From Xenoacremonium recifei (lineage: Eukaryota > Ascomycota > Sordariomycetes > Hypocreales > Nectriaceae): 64,000 bases of DNA. The notes under the pieces were generated by a model. The model was not told the DNA's origin. It searched no databases and saw only the letters and a program-made list of their open reading frames with translations. The position numbers were made by a program, and so were the translations under genes. Location: positions 186,001-250,000 of the forward strand of contig WOFQ01000042.1 in NCBI GenBank assembly GCA_012184525.1, read 5' to 3'. Positions within the stretch are counted from its first letter, which is position 1. Each line of letters begins with the position of its first letter. Shown piece by piece: positions 54,516 through 64,000 of the stretch.

Positions 54516-56175
54516 ATGACCACCCGCTATCGTGTTGAATGTACGTCAACTATCAGTGCCCCTCATCGTCCCCAACGTAGGGCAAAATGAAGACAGCTCT
54601 GACTCACATATGCTGTATCTAGATGCCCTCAAAACTCATCGGCGAGATCAATTTATTGGTAAGCAAGTCTGGAACCAAGCATTGGAGCTCTGGTACGGGA
54701 GACGCTTCGTCAGTTGAGCTCTCGACTCTCAGGCCCCTCCTTTGCAATGTTGTCAAACAGATCCAGGAATAGACACGCTACGCATACATGGAGCCACTCG
54801 CTAACCTCTCTGTCTTATAGAATGGGTGAAAGGCTTGTTGGCCGTCCCTTTTGTTCTCTACTCCCAGCCAACAGGTGTCTTCGGTGATGGCCCCAGCATT
54901 ACGCAGATGGCCGAAGAAGCTCACCGCCGATATGCGGAAATCATGCGTGACGTCGAACTGATGATCGATGACCACAGTAGGCTTTCTCATCGACCCAGGA
55001 TTTATGGACCATCTGACCAACACTGTCACAGTTTCTCGTCAAAACGGCGATAGCACATTGCCGTCAAAACTTCGAATGCTGGTCCCTACAGCAGGGCCAT
55101 TCTTCACCCGCTTGCCCCTCGAAGCAGCCTTCAAATACCAGGACAGGAAGCGATATATCTCATCGAGGCGCTTCGTAGCTCCATCCTTCAACGATGTGCG
55201 CCTGATCCTGAATTCGGCTCAGACCATGGCTGTCACCAACGGCGCTCTTCAACTGGCGACGTTTGATGGTGACGTAACGCTCTACGACGACGGCCAGAGT
55301 TTGGAGCCAGACAGTCCAGTCATCCCGCGATTGCTCGGTTAGTACTTACCAAGATCATTTGAGTCCTCCTATTGACTTTTGAGACAGATTTGCTGCGGAA
55401 AAACATTAAGATTGGCATCGTCACGGCGGCGGGCTACACCACTGCTGACCGCTATTATGACCGTCTCCACGGCCTGCTCGATGCCATTGCGACCGCTACA
55501 GACCTAGATCCCATCCAGAAGCAGAACATCATCATCATGGGTGGAGAGGCTAATTACCTCTTTGAGTTCTCGCCGTCTTCGCCGTTCCGTCTGGCACCCG
55601 TTCCTCGCAGCCAGTGGCTCACTCCGGAGATGGCATCCTGGTCCGAAGCCGACATCACCACACTGCTAGACGTGGCCGAGTCCGCGCTTCGGGACTGCGT
55701 GAAGTCGATGAATCTCCCGGCTGAAATCTTGCGCAAGGATCGTGCAGTGGGCATCATCCCCAAGACTCCCGATGTGCGTATCGCCCGCGAAAGCCTGGAG
55801 GAGACGGTCCTCGTGGTGCAGCGGATTCTGGAGCTGAGCAGCCTGGGCTCCGCTGACCACCCGGCCAGTCGATCCTCCTCGTCGCCTTACTCCCAGATTG
55901 TGCCGTTCTGTGCTTTCAACGGCGGTCGTGATGTCTTTGTGGACATTGGTGACAAGAGCTGGGGCGTCACGGTGTGCCAGCAGTGGTTCGGTACTAGAGA
56001 TGGCGGCTCGATTAAGGGGGAGAACACACTGCACGTGGGAGACCAGTTTTTGAGTGCTGGATCTAATGATTTCAAGGCTAGAAGCGTGGGCACGACGGCG
56101 TGGATTGCGAGTCCGGCGGAGACTGTTGAGCTGTTAGACGAGTTGGCTGATCTAATGCAGAAGAAACTGTCTTGA
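54516..56175 (+). CDS. isn1: IMP-specific 5'-nucleotidase
   Basis: Hydrolyses IMP to inosine in purine nucleotide turnover; cytosolic HAD-like enzyme. Five exons (54516-54540, 54623-54658, 54821-54976, 55032-55337, 55388-56175) join in phase to 436 aa, normal for Isn1. The start gives MTTRYRVEY, then HRRDQFIEWVKGLLAVPFVL, the conserved family N-terminus. Motif I, DGDVT (Asp151, Asp153), holds the nucleophile and acid/base residues of the HAD fold. GIVTAAGYT is the second HAD motif. The later IVPFCAFNGGRDVFVDIG and LHVGDQFLSAGSND are Isn1 signatures, the latter providing the metal-binding Asp residues. The first exon is only 25 bases, as in many relatives. The terminal part of exon 3 (MIDDH) joins to ISRQNGDS after a 55-base intron; this linker is variable in the family. 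Confidence 0.93.
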
Positions 56176-58492
56176 TTTGGATGATGTTCAGTAACGGAAC
56201 TTGGCTACCGGGTTGGGTGAGAGGGGAGTTTCAGCGTTTGGGTTATGCAATTGGACCAGGAATATGATAACAATGAAACGATATCCTCAAGCAACGTTCT
56301 TGTCTTAGACCGTTTGTTCCTTTATGTCAGCCCGCGCCAGTGGACAACATCTACAATTCAGGCATGAAAGTAGTCCCTTGTCTCAGCATTTTTGCATGGC
56401 AAAGGGTAGTGATGGCTGAGAACTAAGCGGATGAGATCCCGTCTTGTTTATGTTACGTCTGTTGTCCCCCTCAGATTCTTCTTCGACATCATATGTGACG
56501 AAGCAATACCTACTCACGAGACCATGCTACTCGCATCTAAACTTCGATCATACTACGGAGGACACCTGGACTAGAGCGCTCTTATTCGAGCCCTTGCATG
56601 GCCGAACGGTTGTAACTGTTACAACCTAACCCTTCAGCTTCTCATCCACAGACTGGTCCAGACTCTGCCACCACCAACCTTGCTCCTGAGCGAAACAGGA
56701 CGTCCCGTGTCATAACGCTACATGACGTCGGCATCCAAAGCCCATCCGGTATATCACTCAGCTTCTCGAACCCAACAAGGTCCGCGCACACTACCGAGCC
56801 CGAATCAAAACGTCGCCCTCGAGCCTCACATTGCGTCTCGCTATCCTCACTCCTCCCCGCCATCACCAATCCTCAACCAGCCCTACCCGCACTGTGTGTG
56901 CCTCAACAACCACCCCCCCGTTGATCATCATCCACCTCAACCCGCCTCGTCTCCTTCACCGCGACAAAAAACAACCCCCACGGGCATTCATTGTCATGGG
57001 AGAGAGTCCAGGCCGACTTAGCCGGGAGCCCGAGGGCGGGCACGAATCATCCGTCGGCACGGGTACCATCCCCGGGCCTTCGCTGCAACGCCAGAACCCC
57101 CCGGGGAAGCTAAACCGCCCCGTCCTCCAGCCATTGGGATGCGCGCCAGCGAGAAACAACCATAAAATGATGGATGGCCTCGAAGCAGGCAGGCGTGAGA
57201 GATCCTTACATACCTTACCTTACCGAGCCCGCCTTATGCAAGCCTCATCCCCACGTCGAAGGCCCTCGGTGTCGCAATGCGGCAAGTTCCCTGTCCAGCA
57301 TCACGGGGAGAGTTGCCCGCCCTGGACGAGGTGGCAGGCATTGCGTAAAGCTTTGTAAAACAAAGTGAGGTTCGAGGTGGCATTGTACAAGACATAAGTG
57401 AGGTTCGAGGCGGGCAGTACAACATTCGGTCTCCGCGGCACGAGTGTGAGACACGCCCAACGACAATCAATGGGCCTCAAGCATCTGTCACAAAGTCGGT
57501 GACAGACAATCGACGAAACTGACGCATCAACCTGCAGGCCGCAGTCAGTTTGTTGAGCACGCACAAAGCACACAAAATGGCTCGTCCAGTCCAGGCTCTG
57601 TGAATCCACGGCCTATCAGTCAGTGGAGAGACGGTAGGGATGAAGGCACATGATCCCCGGGGCTTGGCTGGTTCGTGACACGGCATCCCAATTAGATGGT
57701 GGTGAGACAGCGTGGGTGAAGGTGGAGAGGCCTGATTGACAGGTTTGATGTTTGATAGGCAAGGGAGCCATCATCCATGTAAGTGGCCATCCCGGCAAAC
57801 GGATAAGCATCTTTGTCCAACGTATTACTCGATCAGAGCTGCAGCCAGACAACAAAATGGCTCATGGTCTTCGTCACCGACATCGTCATCACCGTCCCGC
57901 AAGCACAAGAGGAGGGATTTGGTTGGATCATGAATGCATGTCTGTCTCTATTACGCTCTCGCAAGACTCGCCCTGGTGGTGGCCCTCTCAGTCACCATCG
58001 CCATGCCCACCGCAAGTTCCAGACGGAGCTCCGAAACGATAGTACATGTCCTGTGTCATCAAACTTTTGGTCCCAACTAGACAATTCCACCCGCCCACAC
58101 CCTGATTACTGTGGTTGCCTCCAATGTTTGCCTCCCCCCATCCGTAATAGCCCATGTCGAGACCAAAACTGACTAGCAAATTTGCTTGAACGAATGCATG
58201 GTCGGGCGTGTATCATGCGCGGGATTTGCTTTAGAAGAAAGAAAAAGGGTAACAGGGTGGTCGAATGTCAAAACTCCGGGCCATGAGAGTTGTCCTTGCT
58301 CCCTCGTCGTGGCCGTGATCCGTAACGCCCGGTGTAGATGCATGTCAAAACGCAGAGTGCCGCCTCCTGTCGCGCTATAATAGCGAAAATGATTATATTT
58401 AACGGGATGAACTCCCGATGTTGGTTTTGGTTCTCACGGTCATGATTCAATCATGCTGAGCACTCTAGATGATGAAATGTTCGTTAAGTCGT
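56176..58492. other. intergenic between convergent genes, with a short direct repeat
   Basis: About 2.3 kb after isn1 and after the kinase gene, no supported coding sequence. AAGTGAGGTTCGAGG occurs twice, at about 57363 and 57396, each followed by a similar GGCAT/GGCAGTAC segment (33-base spacing). Other frames lack domains. Confidence 0.5.
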
Positions 58493-61089
58493 TCAATACC
58501 CAGGCTTTCCGGGCATCTTGCCAAGCGAGTGGCTGCCGCTTGTCTTCGGGGGAAGATGGTTGTGGCAGAAGATCTTCTTGGTTCCATTCTTCGTTGCGTC
58601 CTTCTTTGTTGCGTCGATGAGCTGAGCCGGGTCATCGTAAGACTCGAGCTGGCAGCACTCGACGTTCTTCATCCAACGATTGTTAATAACATCCTCAATG
58701 CTGATTCGCTTCTTCGGGTTCGGGTTCAGCATCTGCAAGAGGACACGACGGAGAGCTGGCGGGGATACGCCCACGTCCAGCGCATAGCATCGGGGGTAAT
58801 CCGAGTCGGAGATGCACGCATCGCATTCGGGATGCTTCGCGTACCACTTGTCCCAGCCGTCGACCAGCTTGTTGTAGTGCATGTTGTCCGGGGTGGATTC
58901 CGCCCGGTTCCAGATCGCGCCGCCAAACGTCATGTAGATCATGACAATAGCTGAGCTCCACACGTCCAGCGCACGAGGGTCGTAACGTTCCTTCTTCTGC
59001 AGGACCTCGGGGGCAATGTACGGTTCGCTGCCGCAGATGCCCGGTGAGCAGAGGCGGACCTCACCCATGTTCTGGCCACATTGGCCGCCCGCCTCTCTAA
59101 GACCGGGGTGGGTGCCCGAAAATACCTCCGACACTCCGAAATCGGTAATCTTCAACTTGCTGTCCTTGGTGATCAGGAGATTCTCCAGCTTGATATCTCG
59201 GTGCGCGATGCCGTTGGCGTGCAGGTAGTTGACACCCTGGATCAGCTGCTTGAAAAGACAAAGTCGGTCCTTCTTGCGGTCTTCGCCCTTGAGGTGGCCC
59301 TTCTGGACCAGGCTGAATAAGTCGCCCTCGGAGCAGTATTCCATGACGTGATTCCAGCGCGAGTGATCCGTGCAAAGGCGGACCGTCTCAACAATGTTTG
59401 GGTGATGCAGGCTCTTGGCGATGCTAAACTCGGACTTGATCTTCTTTTCGTATTCTTCTTGGCTTTCTCGATGAGACTTGCCTCGGAATTCCTTGACGGC
59501 ATAGAGTTCTTCAGGACATCCCTTTCGCATCATGAGCGTAACCTTGGAAGCGGCACCCTTGCCCAGGTGCTTTCCATGTCTTCCCAGCAATTTGTGTTGA
59601 TATTCGAATTCGTTCTGCAGTTCTGCGACGTCCACGGTGAAATCGTCGGGTAGACTAAGGCTCATACGCCGAGCCTTGGCGCCGGTACCTGCATCCGGGG
59701 GCAGGGGCCAAGGGAGACGTTCCGGTGGGTAGGTTCCCTTCTCGGCATCATCCTGGCTCGTAGGCCCCATGGGAGTCTGCGGCCTGCTGCCACCGTCGAA
59801 GCTGCTAGCTCGGCGCGTGAATTTCGGACGGCCGCCTCCACGGCTAACGGTGGCACCGACGAAGTTGACTGCGCGGCCACGCAGTGTGAGGCCAGTTGAG
59901 GCTCGTTTCTTCTTGTTGAAGTCATTCTGGGTAGGTAGATCGCCGGTGCCGTTGACAGCCGAACGATCGCGGGTGGCCATCTCGAGCGAGTCGGAGGAAG
60001 GGGGAGAATTTGAGCGCGTCGTGGCCGAAGATCGGTTCATGGAGAAGCGGCGAGAGTGGCTCGCGCGCTGGCCATTGGTAATAGGTTCTGAGCCCGCGAC
60101 GGATGCCGGAGGCGCTGTATCAATAATCGCAGAGCCCCTGGGGGCAATTGTCGAATTGGTGCGGCGGAATATGCTGGACATGGTGCGCTTGAAACTAGAT
60201 GTCGAACCGCGAGTCGGACGCCGGGAGAGAGGAGTGCCGGTCTCTTCTTCAGCGGCCTTAGGGGTTGTCGGAGGAGAGTTGGTGTTGGAGGCTCGACGGG
60301 AGGAAACGTTGGATTCGGTGCGCGTCGGAGCCTGTTTAGGGGTAGATGATGAATTGGAAATAGCTTGGTAAGAGGAGGGCAGTGTTTGGATCTCCAAGTC
60401 CTGGCTCTGGAGCGTAAAGTCGTCGGAGTGGCGGCCGCTAACCGGGGTGACAGGCTCGACGAACGACTCGCTGCCAGACTCGCCGCCTTCCTCAAGAATA
60501 GAATCCGTCAGGTCGGTGGAGAACTGGCGGGGTGAGGAAGAAGTAAAGCTGCTCGCGGACGCGGTGCGAGGAGGCGCAATGGCAGTTTTATCTATAAGTA
60601 GAGATGACAAAGACGTCAGCTGGCTCGAGAGCAAAGCAGGGGACTCGTGCCAAAGCCGCAAGCGAGATCTGGGAACTGGATTTGGGAACTGGGAATAAGC
60701 CCTGGCGGGCAGATGTGATGGGGAATGAATGAATGGATTGGATGGATGGATGGATGGGAATGGCGCCTGGGAACAAGGGCCGGCCGTCCACTCCAGTCAG
60801 CGATCGTGAAATCACGTCACTGGGGCTCGAGCTCCGTGGAGGTCGGAGGGGGCGAAAGGGCGAATGGCGAGAAAAACGGGCACCCTCAGAAGTCGAAAAG
60901 GGAACAAACGGCCCCAACCCAAACCAGATGACAGCCAGGAAGGGAGGGGGGACGACGAGGGAGGAAGCGAGCCAACAAAAAATCAACAACCAAAAAGTTT
61001 AACATACCAGGACAATCCAGCATTGACTGCGGCTGCTGCTGCTGCTGGAGGTGGGCCGCCAGCATCCCTGGGCCCGAGACTGCCGCCAT
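58493..61089 (-). CDS. Ser/Thr protein kinase, HAL4/oca2 (NPR/HAL5) family
   Basis: Protein kinase of the fungal HAL4/HAL5-related family, which in yeast regulates potassium transporters and nutrient permeases at the plasma membrane. Two exons, 61089-61008 and 60591-58493, give 726 aa. The short first exon encodes MAAVSGPGMLAAHL, a Gln run and LDCP; the junction makes DKTAIAPPRTAS. Residues about 30-360 are disordered and Ser/Thr/Pro/Arg-rich with many phosphorylation-type sites. The catalytic domain spans about 365-667. It shows GKGAASKV (P-loop), the YAVKEF lysine, HRDIKLEN, DFGVSEVF, a Cys-rich activation segment (GQCGQNMGEVRLCSPGICG) typical of this family, IAPEVL and DVWSSAIVM. A 60-residue tail follows. 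All catalytic residues are present. The intron is 416 bp, long for this genome. Exact paralog (oca2 versus Hal4/Sat4) is not settled. Confidence 0.9.
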
Positions 61090-64000
61090 TGTTGCAAAAC
61101 TGGAGCAGCGACTGGGGAGAAACGGTTGTGGTTAATCGACTGGGAGGACCGACCGTCGGTTATAAACTGGGCGTTGCAGGTGCCAAGCAAGCGCTGTTGC
61201 AGGTTTCCTTACAGCGCGTGTCGGTTGCTCTCTGGGGGGCTCCGACCGGTGGAATGGCGAGACTGTGATATGCAGATGGATGAACCACGACGTAATGGCC
61301 ACACACACACCATCAAATCCGCGGATTGACTAGCAGTAGTGGGTGGAAGAGGGCCGAAAGGGAGAGCCTAGAGGGCGCCGTTGAGAGGCAGACAGATTTC
61401 CTGGTTGGGCAACGTTTGGGGTCGTCTTGGTGCGTCCGTTCCGCGGCGTGTCCGATCGAGACGCCCAGAGGTGCAGCAGGTGCGTGCTTCTCTGCCACTT
61501 ATACGGCCACGAGGGGCTGCAGCGTGCTGCTTGTTTCTTGTAGGGTTCGGGGAATTGCGAGGTGATTGATCGATGGGCTCGTTGTCTCGTTATCTCGTTG
61601 GTGAATCAAGTGATCGGTGTGCTTGCTCGTGCTTGGATGCTTTGCCGTCCGTGGTGAGCTGACTTTCCTGGGCGTGTTGAAGCGGCCTTGCGTGTCCGTT
61701 TGTGCGTTGCCCTTGGGGTGGTTTGGTGGTGAGGCGTTCGTGTAAGTTGATTGTCCCCGCCGGGGCTGGTCGATGGACGCTCTCGCTCGGTCTCGCTCCC
61801 CGGATTCCCAGGTCACCGCATGGAAATTGATTCCAGAGAAGAAGAATGGGAGAAGAGAGAAGGATGGAGCGGTGGAGGAGGCATGAAATTGTTATAAGAG
61901 GAGGCAGGAGAAGGCGCAGAGGCAGGCGGAAGGCAGAAAAGCGCGCTCTTGCCCGTTTCCACTTGCTGGGGGAACGCTACGAATTATGAACGAAGCCCGC
62001 TCTGTCGCTCTTTCTCAGTTTCTCACTCAAAACGGGGGGGTCAACAGGACCGGATAGCCGGGGGGGGCGTGTACATACAGCCAGCCAGCGCCTGCACTGA
62101 ATGAATGACAGCGATAGCGACGGTGGGCTAGAGAAGGCGCTGAAGCAGGCGGGGTGGAGGCGCCTTGAGGGCAGGTGGGCACTGCTTCTGGGAGGTTTCC
62201 GAGCGCTTTTCTGGCTGAATCTCGTAGCCCTCCCAGGTCCCGGCCGACTAACCGTGCACAGTGCGCGATATTCTCCCCCAAGATGATCAGAGGGCGCCCC
62301 CGGTTTTCCCACTTCACCTTGTACCGAATACCTTCGCTTCCTGAGCCTTGCTGAGGCTAACAATCATCGACCCATGAATCCCCTCACCGTGATTCGCTCG
62401 CCAGCGTGGGCGCCGTCCGGTGCGTTTTCGATGTGCTCGCGAGACCGACAGCGATGCCACCTTTGTTGGTATAAGCGCGCAACGCCTCAGCTAGCCATCC
62501 GCAATCTCGCACTTGCACCCCGCGGAGCCCCCGTGCGCCGCTGTCCTCGTTTAGGAGGTTTGTTGACTCTCACAGGAGAATATGGAGAGTGCGCCGTGTG
62601 AGGTGAGGTGTGAGGTGCGCTGTTGAGGTTGGCAATTCCATCCCGTCGAGAGTCTCACCGAGACCTCTCAAAACACCAAGCCTCACTTTCATTGATTGCC
62701 GCCTTGGCGATTCCATCATCTCGCTTCCGCCTTGGAAATCGACCCGGCAGTCATCATATCTGTGACACTGCCTCGTCAATTGTCTCATCCGCGGAAGATG
62801 GCGAGGCTTTTTTCGATGTACCGACGCTTTGCATCATCACGATGCTCCTCCATGGAGACTCACCTGATTTCCCATCGGTATGCCAAGAACCATCCACCGA
62901 GGCACTTGTTAATCAATGATTTCACGGGTTTGTCACTGAAAACGTGGCCACTGTCAAATTATTCTACCTCAAAGAACGCCGTATGAACTGCCTGAGTGTC
63001 TTCGAAGAACGAGCGTCGATATTAGTCTCCAGAGCCGCCCCATGCGTCTGCGCCACCCCAGCAAGCGCCAGCGAAAAGCATGGGGGAGCGACAGCGGCTC
63101 TGAACTAGAGGGTTTAATAATAGGCAGCTCTAAGGAGCGCTGTACTCTGTACTGTACAAAGTACTGTCCTTCACCGTAGGTAGGGTCCTTGCCAGGGTCT
63201 TGAAGGACCTCCCAACCGCTCCTCCACCGCACTACGCTTGGAGCGTTGGTGATTGGAATAGTCGGTACAGTCGGCAATGAATCGCTCAGCCGCCCCGAAA
63301 AGCAGAAATTATTCCCGACCAATCCGCCTCGTTCTGGGTCGTCCGCAATCGGCAATCATCCTGGCCTTTGGGGCGTGATAACAGCCAACGCCTCGCAAGT
63401 AGGGGCTGTTCTATTTGTGTAGGATACGCACTCATAGGCAAAGAGAGGGAGGGCATCCTTTCATCCGCGGCAATGATTGAGCGAAAGACAGGAATGCCAT
63501 GTCCCGCGAATAGCCTCTCCCCCAGCCCCGTCGCATGGATTGGCCAACAGACCAAGGAGGTCATCGAGCAGCCAGGGGAAAGACGAAGCGCCGTGCATCT
63601 GCATGATCCAGGGCCAGGTGAAGGGTCTCTCCTTGCGGTGCAACCCCAGCACTGTCTGCGCCATCGAGCCTTCAACTGTGTACGTACGTCTAGGGGATGA
63701 CGATCGTCCATTGTACAGTAGTTGTGCGCTATAATTACTCGGCCGGTATTGATTGAACACGAACTGCTGCCTGTCTCGAGACATGTTGCGCGGCCGTTTG
63801 AGATTATTTCAAGTAAGCTTGAATTCTAACACATTTGATTGACATGGTGGTCTTAGTCCCAGATAAGGTCGACGGTTTTACGTGCGCGCGTGAGGCAATG
63901 TGTACTTCCATTGCGAAAATGCCGTGCATGCGATTCGGTAGCGAAAACACTGTCCCGCGTACTGTACGGAGTGCGCCAAGTCTAGTGTCTTCGACATCGT
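61090..64000. other. kinase upstream region and unassigned end of window
   Basis: The first 200 bases carry no CAT on the plus strand, hence no ATG in the kinase transcript sense. The remainder has only short overlapping frames on both strands (for example 61977-62363, 63286-63711) without domains. A gene could start beyond the window edge, but nothing here supports one. Confidence 0.45.

Noticed and set aside
58469..58954. plus-strand frame opposite the kinase C-lobe
   Set aside because: A shadow of the kinase exon, which has all catalytic motifs on the minus strand.

Overview
The window looks like a chromosome segment of a filamentous ascomycete (Pezizomycotina, probably Sordariomycetes-like). 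Genes are separated by long intergenic stretches and carry short spliceosomal introns with GT...AG ends and CTAAC/CTGAC branch points. The protein families are fungal: a PTH11/rhodopsin-type membrane protein, Pfa5, Etr1, RfeG, Isn1, a HAL4/oca2-type kinase, 2EXR proteins and a DUF7704-like protein. I saw no convincing RNA gene, CRISPR array or intact transposon. All gene models were built by eye from reading frame, splice signals and remembered family features; no database was searched.

Region by region. 1-9.4 kb holds a 7-TM rhodopsin-domain protein (5 exons), an unrecognised 203-aa three-exon gene, a short-chain dehydrogenase (3 exons) and a Ser/Pro-rich conserved protein on the minus strand. 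11-15 kb holds mitochondrial enoyl thioester reductase (etr1), palmitoyltransferase pfa5 and a possible small Cys-rich protein. 17.9-21.3 kb is DNA polymerase eta (rad30), split by a 1.41-kb intron containing a ~62-bp tandem repeat. 22.9-25.8 kb is rfeG, preceded by 1.5 kb without a single ATG on the sense strand. 27-35 kb holds small lineage-restricted genes: a hypothetical protein, a GPI-anchored Ser/Ala/Thr-rich protein, a coiled-coil protein, a doubtful gene and a DUF7704-like membrane protein. 37.8-41.5 kb is an importin-beta family protein of the Nmd5/Sxm1 type (9 exons). 42-46 kb holds two hypothetical minus-strand genes, one with a pentapeptide repeat.

47-54 kb is the accessory-looking part: three tandem 2EXR paralogs on the plus strand, the third broken by one TGG-to-TAG change, with a decayed protein-kinase-like pseudogene on the opposite strand between copies 2 and 3. 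54.5-61.1 kb returns to core genes: IMP-specific 5'-nucleotidase isn1, convergent with a HAL4/oca2-type Ser/Thr kinase. The last 3 kb shows no supportable gene.

The core genes serve unrelated housekeeping roles (translesion synthesis, nuclear import, mitochondrial fatty acid synthesis, nucleotide salvage, ion homeostasis signalling, protein lipidation). No biosynthetic cluster is evident. The strongest unexplained signals are the ATG-free leader of rfeG, the repeat-bearing rad30 intron and the decaying 2EXR/kinase-like cluster.
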